Positions 17,138 through 25,366 of a stretch of 64,000 bases of DNA are shown in pieces. The position numbers were made by a program, and so were the translations under genes. The stretch is from Serratia surfactantfaciens. GTDB lineage: Bacteria > Pseudomonadota > Gammaproteobacteria > Enterobacterales > Enterobacteriaceae. The stretch is taken from contig NZ_CP016948.1 of NCBI RefSeq assembly GCF_001642805.2, positions 806,001-870,000 of the forward strand, given 5' to 3'. Positions within the stretch are counted from its first letter, which is position 1; the number at the start of each line of letters is the position of its first letter. Under the pieces are notes generated by a model, which saw only the letters and a program-made list of their open reading frames with translations, was not told the DNA's origin and searched no databases.

Positions 17138-18049
17138 ATGACCTCATTTGTCGATCTCGAGGTGTTTGTCCGCACGGTGGATGGAGGCAGTTTTTCCGCT
17201 GCCGCGCGCGCGCTGGATATGACGCCGGCGGCGGCCAGCATTGCGGTGAAAAGGCTGGAGCAGCAGCTGGGCGCGCGGCTGTTGGTGCGTTCAACGCGCA
17301 GCCTGAGGCTGACGGAGGAGGGCGCGCGCTATCTCGACAGCGCGCGCCTGGCGTTGGGGGCGTTGGCCGAAGGAGAGCAGGCGATCCGCGAGAAGCATCA
17401 GGGGCTGTCCGGGGTGCTGCAGATTTCCGCGCCGTCGGATTTCGGTCGCAATCTGCTGCTCGGCTGGCTGGATGAGTTTCGGCTTCAGCACCCGCATATT
17501 CAACTGCAGCTCCTGATCAACGATCGGCAGGCCGATCTGTTTCGCGAGCCGGTGGACGTGGCGTTGCGTTTCGGATCGCTGGCCGACTCTTCGCTGGTGG
17601 CGCTGCCGATCTTGCCACAGCATCGGCGGTTGATCTGCGCCAGCCCGGATTACCTGCGGCGGCACGGCGAGCCGCAAACGCCGGCCGATTTGGCCAGGCA
17701 CAGCATTCTGGTGTATCAACCCAGCGGCAAACGGCAGGTGGAATGGCGGCTGTGGCGCGGTGAGGAGCTGGTCGAAGTGCCGCTGAACGGCAGCTATTTT
17801 ACCGATGACGGTGAGGTGGCGCGGCGCTGGGCGCTGGCCGGGCACGGCGTGGTGCGCAAGTCGGCGATCGACGTGGCGGCCGACATTCGTGCCGGGCGGC
17901 TGGTGCAACTGTTGCCGGAATGGCGCAGCGACGCGGTGCCGATCAATCTGGTCTGCCCGCATCGCTCGCAGATCTCGGAGCGCGTCAGGCAGCTGCAGCG
18001 CTTCTTACAGCAGCGCTGCCAGCGTTGGATGGACGATCACTTGGCCTGA
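17138..18049 (+). CDS. LysR-family transcriptional regulator
   Basis: The 303-residue product has an N-terminal winged helix (DGGSFSAAARALDMTPAAASIAVKRLE, within the first 45 residues) and a LysR substrate domain resembling the DmlR/CrgA-type group (SGVLQISAPSDFGRNLL; DVALRFGSLADSSLVA). The target is not evident. It diverges from the TA pair and its 3' end overlaps, tail to tail, the small membrane-protein gene by 13 bases. An AAGAAGGGAAA site precedes the ATG. Confidence 0.92.
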   Translation: MTSFVDLEVFVRTVDGGSFSAAARALDMTPAAASIAVKRLEQQLGARLLVRSTRSLRLTEEGARYLDSARLALGALAEGEQAIREKHQGLSGVLQISAPSDFGRNLLLGWLDEFRLQHPHIQLQLLINDRQADLFREPVDVALRFGSLADSSLVALPILPQHRRLICASPDYLRRHGEPQTPADLARHSILVYQPSGKRQVEWRLWRGEELVEVPLNGSYFTDDGEVARRWALAGHGVVRKSAIDVAADIRAGRLVQLLPEWRSDAVPINLVCPHRSQISERVRQLQRFLQQRCQRWMDDHLA

Positions 18050-18213
18050 AGGGTTTCGGTTTGCGCCGGCGTGGCGGCGGCGTCCCCGGCAGGCGCGCTT
18101 TCTTCGTGCGGGGTGGTGGAACGGGTGTAGATGTTCAGCCCGGCGAGGAACACGCCGCCCAGAGAACCGAAGGCGCACAGGGCGATGACGATGACGAACG
18201 CTTTTTTCAGCAT
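18037..18213 (-). CDS. 58-residue single-pass membrane protein, YohO-like
   Basis: This small frame begins MLKKAFVIVIALCAFGSLGG and continues VFLAGLNIYTRS, then a polar Ala/Glu/Thr-rich tail. It has one transmembrane helix (about residues 5-25) with a GGVFLAG turn that recalls the small E. coli membrane protein YohO. A strong sigma-70 promoter (TATAAT with TTGTTT, 16-base spacer) lies 36 bases upstream, which is the best argument that it is real. No clear Shine-Dalgarno site is visible. The function is unknown. It overlaps the end of the convergent LysR gene by 13 bases. Confidence 0.7.
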   Translation of the reverse strand: MLKKAFVIVIALCAFGSLGGVFLAGLNIYTRSTTPHEESAPAGDAAATPAQTETLQAK

Positions 18214-18248
18214 AGGAATAATTTCGCAGGTTGCTTGGAACAGCGGGA

Positions 18249-18276
18249 ATTATAGCCCCTTCGCCGGGTGAAACAA
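18249..18276 (-). promoter_or_regulatory. Sigma-70 promoter of the 58-residue membrane protein
   Basis: On the minus strand, TTGTTT (18276-18271), a 16-base spacer and TATAAT (18254-18249) match the consensus closely. The predicted start of transcription, near 18242, gives a leader of about 29 bases. Confidence 0.65.
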
Positions 18277-18319
18277 GAATCGTTTTTAACTGCGGCCCGC
18301 AGACCGCCCTTTGTGATCG

Positions 18320-19240
18320 CTACCGTTCGCTGTCGATGGCCTGCACGCGGGCCGGGCGGGCGAACAGGTATTTTCCCAGCGTCACCAGCACCACCGCCGC
18401 CACGATGATCACCAGCGCCAGCCACTCGCGCGGCGCCAGTGATTCGCCGGCAAAACCGATGCCGAGCAGCACCGCCACCACCGGGTTGACGTAGGCATAG
18501 CTGGTGGCGACCGCCGGGCGCACGTTCTTCAACAAGAACATATAGGCGCTGATCGCCAGCATCGAACCGAAGACGATCAGATACCCCAGCGCCAGAAAGC
18601 CGCTGGCGCTCGGTATCTGAGTCAGGTGCTCGCCGCTCAGTTGGCTGGCGACCAATAACACTACGCCGGCCACCAGCATCTCCGCCGCACCGGCCATCGG
18701 CCCGACCGGCAGCGAGATGCGCGATCCCAATACCGACCCAAAGGCCCAACTGGCCGACGCCAGCAAGATCAGCAGCGCGCCGGTCGGGTTGCCCACCAGG
18801 TTGTTGCCGGTGTTAAGCAGCACGATGCCCACTAGCCCGAGCGCGATGCCGGCCCATTCCAGTTTGGTGTTGCGCATGCCCCACAGCAGGCTGAAGCAGA
18901 GGGTGAACAGCGGTACCGTCGCCACCATCACCGCCGCGATGCCGGAGGGCACGTGTTGGTGTTCCGCCACCGTCACCAGGCCGTTGCCCACCGCCAGCAG
19001 CAGAATGCCGATGACGCCGGCGGCCAGCCACTGCTTCGGCGTCGGCAGCGCGTGACCGCGCCAGGCCAGGAAACCGAACAGCACGATGCCGGCTGTCAGA
19101 AAGCGAATGCCGGCCATCATCAGCGGCGGCCACTGCGCGACGCCGAGACGAATGACGAAATAGGTGGAACCCCAAACGATATATAACGTGAACAACGCCC
19201 CGATCAACGGCAGGACGCTACGGCTTTGTTGGCTAAGCAT
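18320..19240 (-). CDS. yedA: Drug/metabolite exporter YedA (EamA family)
   Basis: The 306-residue inner-membrane protein has ten hydrophobic segments in two EamA repeats and matches YedA closely. Examples are ALFTLYIVWGSTYFVIRLGV at the start, VTVAEHQHVPSGIAAVMVAT in the middle and TSYAYVNPVVAVLLG in the second repeat. DMT exporters move small metabolites or drugs out of the cell; the YedA substrate is not firmly known. It stands alone between the small membrane-protein gene and the DUF2878 gene. Confidence 0.9.
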   Translation of the reverse strand: MLSQQSRSVLPLIGALFTLYIVWGSTYFVIRLGVAQWPPLMMAGIRFLTAGIVLFGFLAWRGHALPTPKQWLAAGVIGILLLAVGNGLVTVAEHQHVPSGIAAVMVATVPLFTLCFSLLWGMRNTKLEWAGIALGLVGIVLLNTGNNLVGNPTGALLILLASASWAFGSVLGSRISLPVGPMAGAAEMLVAGVVLLVASQLSGEHLTQIPSASGFLALGYLIVFGSMLAISAYMFLLKNVRPAVATSYAYVNPVVAVLLGIGFAGESLAPREWLALVIIVAAVVLVTLGKYLFARPARVQAIDSER

Positions 19241-19348
19241 AGGATTGTATTTTGCAGGGATGATTATTATTAGAACGCTCAGTAAACCCGATCGGGCAAC
19301 CGATAAGCAATGGCCTTCGGCATTATTTTTCCGGCTGCCGAAAGCCGT

Positions 19349-19843
19349 TCAATGGTCCTGCTGTTTCCACCGCAGCCAGCTGACTGCCGGCAGGTAAATC
19401 GACCAGCCGATGGCCAACAGCAGCAGCATGAACTCCGGCGGCACGCCGGGCAGCAAGGCGTCCAGCTTCCAGGACACGGCGTAGGCGAAGGGGCCGACGG
19501 CGGCGCCCAACACCGCCAGCGGCCAGGGCGCCGCTCTGACCACGTCCAGCAGCCAATACCACCAGCAGCCGAAGCCGATCCACAGCGCGATGGTCCAGAG
19601 CGGCAGGCCGTGTTGCCCGCTGTAGTGCAGCACGCCGCTGTAGCTCCACAGCCCATCCATGCCGATACCGCCCAAGGCGGTCAGGGCCGCGCCTTTGCGG
19701 CGGGCTGCGGGGGTAAAGATCAATGCCAGCGCCGCGCCGGCCAGCAGTATGCCGTTGAGCCGATCGCGAGTCAGCAGCGCCAGCAGCCAGCAGACGCCCA
19801 GTCCCAGCGTCGCCAGCCAGAATCCGGCATGCGGCTTCTTCAT
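19349..19843 (-). CDS. DUF2878 membrane protein
   Basis: The 164-residue product is hydrophobic throughout, with about five membrane segments (for example FWLATLGLGVCWLLALLT and GVPPEFMLLLLAIGWSIYLP), and fits the DUF2878 family of unknown function. Conserved-looking polar residues include the GMDGLWSYSGVLHY region. It lies alone; the next gene upstream on the same strand is more than 170 bases away. Confidence 0.8.
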   Translation of the reverse strand: MKKPHAGFWLATLGLGVCWLLALLTRDRLNGILLAGAALALIFTPAARRKGAALTALGGIGMDGLWSYSGVLHYSGQHGLPLWTIALWIGFGCWWYWLLDVVRAAPWPLAVLGAAVGPFAYAVSWKLDALLPGVPPEFMLLLLAIGWSIYLPAVSWLRWKQQDH

Positions 19844-20022
19844 CGTTCAACTCCCGTGGGGTTACTCTGCCGCTGCGCGCTAAACGCGCCGACGGATTTG
19901 CCAGAGCGGGCGCGAGGCCCGCCGTTTGCCTGAATGTTCGTTAATTAAACCTTAGAAGGGAAGGTGCAGGGTGCACAAGCAGAATAATCTGTACCGGTTG
20001 AAAACCGGGGCAAAAATCGGCG

Positions 20023-20676
20023 TTACAGGAGAGAAATCCGGTAGGCGCAGCGGCGCGAGCCGGCCAGAATGTGCTCGGCGCGTTCCACCTGGGCCTGCAG
20101 CACTTCGGTGAAGATGCTCAGTTCCGCCCGGCAGAAGCCCTGGCAGACGGTGGCGGCGGCGCAGATCGGGCAGTGGTTCTCCACCAGCAAGTAGGAACCG
20201 TCCTCTTCGCGGCCCCATTCGGCCATATAGCCTTCGCGGCAGCGGATTTCGGTCAGGCGCGCCACGCGCTCTTCCAGGTCAGCGGCGCCGATCATCGCCT
20301 GCTTGTAGTTGATGCGGTTTTCCTGCTCGCGGGTCTCGATCAGCACGTCGATCGCCTGTTCGCCCAGCTTGTCGCGCACGGTGCGCAGCAGCTGTACCGT
20401 CAGGTCCGCATGGGTATCGGGAAAGCGCGCGTTGCCGGCCGAGGTCAAATGCCACAACTGCACCGGGCGGCCCACGCCGCGCGTTTCGGCTACCGCTTCG
20501 ACCAGTCCCTCTTTCGCCAGCTTGACGAACTGCTGGCGGGCCGCTTCACCGGTGGTGCCGAGCACCTTTCCTGCATCAGAAGCTTGCTGCGGGCCGCGGG
20601 TTTTCAATAGCGTCAGCAATCGGTCACTGACCGATTGTGCGGTGCCTCCGCCATTTTCCAAGTTTATTCTTGACAT
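20023..20676 (-). CDS. SufR-like (COG2345) Fe-S transcriptional regulator
   Basis: The 217-residue product has a winged-helix N-terminus (about 15-75: RLLTLLKTRGPQQASDAGKV, GEAARQQFVKLAKEGLVE) and a C-terminal domain ending with the cysteine cluster NHCPICAAATVCQGFC near residue 175. This matches SufR and related COG2345 regulators, which bind a [4Fe-4S] cluster and respond to oxidants or iron. The gene diverges from an MFS transporter. Two CAAG-N6-CTTG palindromes lie in or beside the gap, one within its first codons. Control of the exporter and itself is inferred. Confidence 0.85.
   Translation of the reverse strand: MSRINLENGGGTAQSVSDRLLTLLKTRGPQQASDAGKVLGTTGEAARQQFVKLAKEGLVEAVAETRGVGRPVQLWHLTSAGNARFPDTHADLTVQLLRTVRDKLGEQAIDVLIETREQENRINYKQAMIGAADLEERVARLTEIRCREGYMAEWGREEDGSYLLVENHCPICAAATVCQGFCRAELSIFTEVLQAQVERAEHILAGSRRCAYRISLL
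20659..20672. promoter_or_regulatory. Candidate SufR-like operator, site 1
   Basis: CAAG-TTTATT-CTTG is a perfect inverted repeat inside codons 2-6 of the SufR-like gene. It has the CAAx-N6-xTTG form known for SufR sites and repeats 45 bases away. Confidence 0.55.
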
Positions 20677-20703
20677 ATTTCTCCGCCTCGCCCTAACTTA
20701 TTC

Positions 20704-20717
20704 CAAGATAACTCTTG
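20704..20717. promoter_or_regulatory. Candidate SufR-like operator, site 2
   Basis: CAAG-ATAACT-CTTG is a second perfect copy, in the gap before the MFS gene. Centre-to-centre distance to site 1 is 45 bases. Both copies share the leading C (CCAAG). Confidence 0.55.
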
Positions 20718-20779
20718 TTAAATTTAACGCAATCTCATGACCAACTCAATGCCATTCCTCTGAAAACAGGACGACAACC

Positions 20780-22234
20780 GTGATAACCCATGACGATAGC
20801 CGCTGGAGCGACCTTTTCTCCGGCAAAAATGCGGCCAGTGCGATCGCACTTTCGTTCGGCGTAGCGCTGCATGCCATCAATATTCTGGTCGCCACCACCA
20901 TTCTGCCCTCGGTGGTGCAGGATATCGGCGGGCTGGATCTCTATGCCTGGAACACTACGCTGTTCGTGGTGGCGTCGATCCTCGGCTCCGCGTTGTCTGC
21001 CCGCTTGCTCAGCGGTTACGGCGCGCGTAGCGCCTATCTGGTGGCTTCGCTGTTCTTCCTCGCCGGGGCGGCCCTGTGTGCGCTGGCGCCGAGCATGCCG
21101 GTGATGCTGATCGGCCGCACGGTACAGGGTTTCGGCGGCGGGCTGATCTTTGCGCTCTCTTACGCGATGATCAACCTGGTGTTCGAGCAGCGGCTGTGGC
21201 CGCGCGCCATGGCGCTCATCTCGGCGATGTGGGGCATCGCCACCCTGGTGGGGCCGGCGGTGGGCGGCATTTTCGCCGAACTGCACGCCTGGCGCTGGGC
21301 CTTCGGCATTCTGCTGCCGATCATGGCGCTGTACGCCGCGTTTACCTTTGTGATCCTGCCCAAGGGCAAGGCGCAGCAGGCGGCCGCGCCATTGCCGACC
21401 GTACAGCTGCTGTTGCTGACCGTGGCGGTACTGGTGGTGTCCGCCGGCAGCCTGGCGCACAGCGCCTGGATCAACCTGGCGGGCATCGCGCTCTCGTTAG
21501 CGCTGATGGCCTGGCTGCTGAAACGCGAAGCGCACTCGCGCGCCCGCCTGTTGCCGCACGGCGCGCTGCGGCGCGGCTCATCGTTGGCGGCGTTGTACAT
21601 CACGACTGCGTTGCTGGTGATCGGCATGACCAGCGAGATCTTCGTACCGTATTTCCTGCAGCTGCTGCACGGCCAGTCGCCGCTGATCTCCGGCTATATC
21701 GCCGCCACCATGGCCGCCGGCTGGACGCTGTCCGAGATCCTCAGCTCCGGTTGGCGCGGGGCGGGCATTCGCCGGGCGATCGTCAGCGGGCCGCTGTTCG
21801 TGCTGGTGGGGCTACTGGCGCTGGCGATCCTGATGCCGGTACCGTCCGGCGGCCACTGGCAGGTGCTGACGCCGATCGTCATTGCACTGTCGCTGGTGGG
21901 GTTCGGTATCGGTTTTGGCTGGCCGCACCTGCTGACGCGCATTTTGCAGGTGGCGCCCGAAGCGGACAAAGATATCGCCGGCGCTTCGATAACCACGGTG
22001 CAGCTGTTCGCTACCGCGTTCGGTGCGGCGCTGGCCGGGATGATAGCCAACCTGGCGGGGTTGAACGATCCGGGGGGCGCGGCGGGTGCGGCGTCGGCGG
22101 CGCGTTGGCTGTTCCTGGCATTCGCGCTGGCGCCACTGCTGGCGGTATTCAGCGCCTGGCGCTGCGCGGCGATTGCACCACCGGGCGCCGAGACGGGCAA
22201 TTTTGTACAAAACCCGCCCTCGCGCGAGTGCTAG
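20780..22234 (+). CDS. MFS transporter (14-TM drug/proton antiporter type)
   Basis: The 484-residue inner-membrane protein is a major facilitator of the DHA2-like multidrug type. Signs are NTTLFVVASILGSALSARLL, the motif-C-like GPAVGGIFAELHAWRWAFGI, and about 14 hydrophobic segments. The start is a GTG at 20780 behind ACAGGA; no ATG lies near in frame. It diverges from the SufR-like regulator, so expression probably follows its Fe-S redox state. The substrate may be a toxic or redox-active compound. Confidence 0.9.
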   Translation: MITHDDSRWSDLFSGKNAASAIALSFGVALHAINILVATTILPSVVQDIGGLDLYAWNTTLFVVASILGSALSARLLSGYGARSAYLVASLFFLAGAALCALAPSMPVMLIGRTVQGFGGGLIFALSYAMINLVFEQRLWPRAMALISAMWGIATLVGPAVGGIFAELHAWRWAFGILLPIMALYAAFTFVILPKGKAQQAAAPLPTVQLLLLTVAVLVVSAGSLAHSAWINLAGIALSLALMAWLLKREAHSRARLLPHGALRRGSSLAALYITTALLVIGMTSEIFVPYFLQLLHGQSPLISGYIAATMAAGWTLSEILSSGWRGAGIRRAIVSGPLFVLVGLLALAILMPVPSGGHWQVLTPIVIALSLVGFGIGFGWPHLLTRILQVAPEADKDIAGASITTVQLFATAFGAALAGMIANLAGLNDPGGAAGAASAARWLFLAFALAPLLAVFSAWRCAAIAPPGAETGNFVQNPPSREC

Positions 22235-22264
22235 AATGCCTCTCATTCAGCGGAGGTAGGCAAG

Positions 22265-23113
22265 ATGAAGGCGGAAGGCGCAGCACGCAAAGCATCCCGG
22301 GAACAGGCCCATTTCATGCACGTCGACGATCTCGGCGGGCTGGAAGTGCTGCAGGCCACCTACCGCCGCCAGAGCTTCTCGCGCCATAGCCATGAAGGCT
22401 TTTGCGTGGGCGTCATCGACGACGGCGCCCAGCGCTTCTACCGTACCGGCGGTGAACACGTGGCGCCGCTGGGCAGCATTATTCTGGTCAACGCCGACGA
22501 CATCCACACCGGCAGTTCCGCCACCGAAGAGGGCTGGTCATATCAGGCGATGTATCCGACGCCGGAGCTGCTGGCCTTTTTGTCGCGCGATCTGAAAATC
22601 GGCGCCGGCGCGACGCCTTATTTCCCCAACCCGGTGGTGCATGACATCGGCCTGGCCGGTCAGCTGCGGATGGCGTTCAGCCTGCTGCGCAGCGATGAGA
22701 ACCGGCTGATGAAGGAGACCATGGTATTCTCGGCGCTGACCTGGCTGATGCTGCGGCACGGCAAAAGCCGCATCGACCCTGCGCCGCAGAGCCGGGCGCA
22801 AAGCCAGGTGGCGCGGGTGAAAGCCTTTCTCGACGATTTTCCCGAGGCGGACATTTCGCTGCTGGAGCTGGCGGAGCGCGTGGCGCTCAGCCCTTATTAC
22901 CTGCTGCGACAGTTTCAGCAGGCCACCGGTCTGCCGCCGCATGCCTATCAAATTCAGGCGCGGTTGCGCAAGGCGCGCGGCATGCTGAAGGCCGGCAGCA
23001 GCGTGCTGGACAGCGCACTGAGCTGCGGTTTTCACGATCAAAGCCATTTCCACCGCCATTTCCGCAAATCAATGGGCGTTACGCCGGGCGACTACGTCAA
23101 ATCGCTGAAATAG
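22265..23113 (+). CDS. AraC-family transcriptional regulator
   Basis: The 282-residue product has an N-terminal cupin-like AraC ligand domain (SRHSHEGFCVGVIDDGAQRF) and a C-terminal double HTH (ISLLELAERVALSPYYLLRQFQ; SALSCGFHDQSHFHRHFRKS). AraC proteins of this type commonly sit beside azlCD, as here: the transporter genes follow 71 bases downstream on the same strand. It probably controls them, perhaps in response to a branched-chain or related amino acid. A GGAGG site precedes the ATG. Confidence 0.92.
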   Translation: MKAEGAARKASREQAHFMHVDDLGGLEVLQATYRRQSFSRHSHEGFCVGVIDDGAQRFYRTGGEHVAPLGSIILVNADDIHTGSSATEEGWSYQAMYPTPELLAFLSRDLKIGAGATPYFPNPVVHDIGLAGQLRMAFSLLRSDENRLMKETMVFSALTWLMLRHGKSRIDPAPQSRAQSQVARVKAFLDDFPEADISLLELAERVALSPYYLLRQFQQATGLPPHAYQIQARLRKARGMLKAGSSVLDSALSCGFHDQSHFHRHFRKSMGVTPGDYVKSLK

Positions 23114-23184
23114 CCGGGCAATCGGGTGCAATACCCGTGTGCACGCGCGCCGTAAGCTGGCTTCTTCAACCCAAGGAGAAGCGC

Positions 23185-23895
23185 ATGACTGATTCAATCC
23201 CCCTCATCACACCGCCGTCCGCCCGCCTGCGCCCTGCGCTGCAGGGCGGGGCGGCGATCTTGCCGCTGTGCCTGGCGGTGGTGCCGTGGGGCGTACTGGC
23301 CGGATCGATGGCGATGCAAAGCGGCCTGACGCCGGCGCAGGGGCTGGGCATGTCGGCCATCGTGTTCGCCGGCGCGTCGCAGCTGGTGGCGATGGGCATG
23401 ATCAAGGGCGGCGCCGGGCTGCTGGCGATCTTGTTATCGACCTTTTTCGTCACCGCCCAGCATTTTCTTTACGCGCTGCGGTTGCGCGAGCGCATCGCGC
23501 CGCTGCCGCTGCGCTGGCGGCTGGCGCTGGGGTTCTTGCTCACCGATGAGCTGTTCGCGCTGACCGGCGAACAGACGCCGGCGCGTTTTAACCGCTGGTA
23601 TGCGCTGGGCGCCGGGCTGACCTTCTATTGGTGCTGGTTCCTCTCCACGCTGCTCGGCATTGTGGCCGCCGGCAGCGCCGGGGATCTGGACGGTTACGGG
23701 CTGGACTTTTCCATCGCCGCCACCTTTATCGCCATCGTGGTGCCGCTGGTGCGCAGCCTGCCGGTGTTGGCCTGCGTGCTGACCGCGCTGCTGCTTTCCA
23801 TCGTGCTGCACCATTTTCAGACGCCGGGCGCATTGGTGATCGCCACCGTGGCGGCGATGCTGGTCGGGCTGCTGTGCAGCGGGGGGCGCGGATGA
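23185..23895 (+). CDS. azlC: AzlC family branched-chain amino acid exporter, large subunit
   Basis: The 236-residue inner-membrane protein has the AzlC pattern: PLCLAVVPWGVLAGSMAMQS, then GLGMSAIVFAGASQLVAMGM and STFFVTAQHFLYALRLRERI, with six to eight hydrophobic segments. AzlC and AzlD together export valine, isoleucine, leucine and some toxic analogues. The ATG at 23185 follows AAGGAG. It overlaps the azlD start by four bases. Confidence 0.9.
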   Translation: MTDSIPLITPPSARLRPALQGGAAILPLCLAVVPWGVLAGSMAMQSGLTPAQGLGMSAIVFAGASQLVAMGMIKGGAGLLAILLSTFFVTAQHFLYALRLRERIAPLPLRWRLALGFLLTDELFALTGEQTPARFNRWYALGAGLTFYWCWFLSTLLGIVAAGSAGDLDGYGLDFSIAATFIAIVVPLVRSLPVLACVLTALLLSIVLHHFQTPGALVIATVAAMLVGLLCSGGRG

Positions 23896-24203
23896 TCTGG
23901 CTGACGATCGCCTTGATGGGGCTGGTGGTGTTCTTCAACCGCTACTGTTTTCTGGCGCCGGGGTTGCCGCTGCGCCTGTCGCCGCGCGTTAAGACCCTGT
24001 TGAGTTTTTCCGTACCGGCGGTGCTGACGGCGATTTGCGGGCCGATTGTCGCCTTCAGCGGCGACCAGCTGCGAGCCGCGCCGGACAATCCTTACCTGTG
24101 GGGCGCGGTGTTTGCGGTAATACTGGCATTTTTCCTGCGCAACATGCTGGCGGTGGTGTTGCTGAGCATGCTGATTTTCATCGCGCTGCGCGGCGTTTTT
24201 TAA
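23892..24203 (+). CDS. azlD: AzlD family transporter subunit
   Basis: The 103-residue protein has four hydrophobic segments and is the small partner of AzlC. The FFNRYCFLAPGLPLRLSPRVKTLLSFSVPAVL region matches AzlD. Its ATG overlaps the azlC stop (ATGA), so translation is coupled. Together they form one exporter complex in the inner membrane. Confidence 0.88.
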   Translation: MIWLTIALMGLVVFFNRYCFLAPGLPLRLSPRVKTLLSFSVPAVLTAICGPIVAFSGDQLRAAPDNPYLWGAVFAVILAFFLRNMLAVVLLSMLIFIALRGVF

Positions 24204-24217
24204 AATCCGCTTGCCAT

Positions 24218-24233
24218 ATCTCTAATTTGAGAT
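24218..24233. promoter_or_regulatory. Candidate operator for the XRE-cupin regulator
   Basis: ATCTC - TAATTT - GAGAT is a perfect repeat in the gap before the regulator gene, 40 bases from its start. A role in self-control is inferred from position. Confidence 0.35.
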
Positions 24234-24272
24234 TATTTCTCTTATATGGGATTTTGACGCGGAGTATGAACG

Positions 24273-24842
24273 GTGGATAACGGTCTGGATCATGCCGACC
24301 TGAGGTTGGCGCAACGGCTGGCGGATTTGCGTCAGCAACGAGGGTGGTCGCTGGAGGTGCTGGCGCAGCGCACCGATCTTAGCCGGGCGACCCTCTCGCG
24401 GGTAGAGCGCGCAGAAACCAGCCCGACGGCGTCGTTGCTGAACCGGCTGTGCGCCGCCTACGGGCTGACCATGTCGCGCCTGCTGAGTGAAATCGAAGAC
24501 GAACCGCCGGAGCTGCTGCGGCTGCAGCAACAGCCGATGTGGGTCGATCGCGCCAGCGGTTTTCAGCGCCGCGCCGTTTCTCCTCCCGCCGCGCTGTATA
24601 AGGCCGAGTTTATCGAAGCCCGGCTCGATGCCGGCACGCAGATCGATTACGACCTGCCGTCGATTCCGGCGCTGGAGCATCACCTCTGGCTGCTGTCCGG
24701 GCAGCTGGAACTGACGCTGGAAGGGCGCGTTTTCCGGCTGTCGCCCGGCGACTGTCTGCGCTATCGCCTGTTCGGCGCCTCCCGTTTCCATGTCCCCGGC
24801 GCTGAGCCGGCCCATTACACGCTCGTTATCTGCAGGCCCTAA
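24273..24842 (+). CDS. XRE-family regulator with C-terminal cupin
   Basis: The 189-residue product has an N-terminal XRE helix-turn-helix (RLADLRQQRGWSLEVLAQRTDLSRATLSRVERAET, about 12-66) and a C-terminal cupin domain (about 110-185; HHLWLLSGQLELTLEGRVFRLSPGD). Such proteins sense a small ligand in the cupin. The start is the GTG at 24273 after CGGAG. It is followed, with no gap, by a GNAT acetyltransferase gene, which it may control. Confidence 0.9.
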   Translation: MDNGLDHADLRLAQRLADLRQQRGWSLEVLAQRTDLSRATLSRVERAETSPTASLLNRLCAAYGLTMSRLLSEIEDEPPELLRLQQQPMWVDRASGFQRRAVSPPAALYKAEFIEARLDAGTQIDYDLPSIPALEHHLWLLSGQLELTLEGRVFRLSPGDCLRYRLFGASRFHVPGAEPAHYTLVICRP

Positions 24843-24844
24843 TC

Positions 24845-25363
24845 ATGATTGAACTGCAACAGTGGGACGCCGGCGCGGCGCAAAGCGCCATTGCCGACTT
24901 GGCCGAGATGCTGCACGCCAGCGTAGCGCACGGCGCCAGCATCGGTTTCGTCATGCCCTTTACGCTAGAACAGGCGCAGGCGTTTTGGCAGGGGCTGCTG
25001 CCGGCCCTGGCGCGGGGAGAACGCGCGATGCTGGTGGCGCTCGCGCACGGCCGGCCGGTCGGCACCGTGCAGCTGCTGCTGGCGATGCCGGACAACGGCC
25101 GCCACCGGGCGGAAGTGGTCAAGCTGATGGTGCACCCGCAGGCGCGGCGGCAGGGCGTCGCGCGGCTGCTGATGCAGGAAGTGCAGGCGCTGGCGGCGCA
25201 CCATCAACGCAGCCTGTTGGTGCTGGACACCCTGAGCGGCAGCGCGGCGCAGGGGTTATACCGCCAATTGGGATTCGAGGCGGCGGGCGACATTCCGCAA
25301 TACGCCCGCGCCAGCGACGGCGGGGCGTTGGAGGCCACCTGCTATATGTACAAACTGCTGTGA
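24845..25363 (+). CDS. GNAT family N-acetyltransferase
   Basis: The 172-residue product has the GNAT acetyl-CoA site: VVKLMVHPQARRQGVARLLMQEV with the R/QxxGxG/A pattern, and later LDTLSGSAAQGLYRQLGFEAAG. The substrate is unknown; related proteins acetylate small amines or antibiotics. It lies 2 bases after the XRE-cupin regulator on the same strand and is probably its cotranscribed partner. Confidence 0.9.
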   Translation: MIELQQWDAGAAQSAIADLAEMLHASVAHGASIGFVMPFTLEQAQAFWQGLLPALARGERAMLVALAHGRPVGTVQLLLAMPDNGRHRAEVVKLMVHPQARRQGVARLLMQEVQALAAHHQRSLLVLDTLSGSAAQGLYRQLGFEAAGDIPQYARASDGGALEATCYMYKLL

Positions 25364-25366
25364 GGG

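Noticed and set aside
23892..24203. Possible riboswitch leader before azlC or azlD
   Set aside because: The gap before azlC is only about 70 bases and azlD overlaps azlC, leaving no room for a structured leader.
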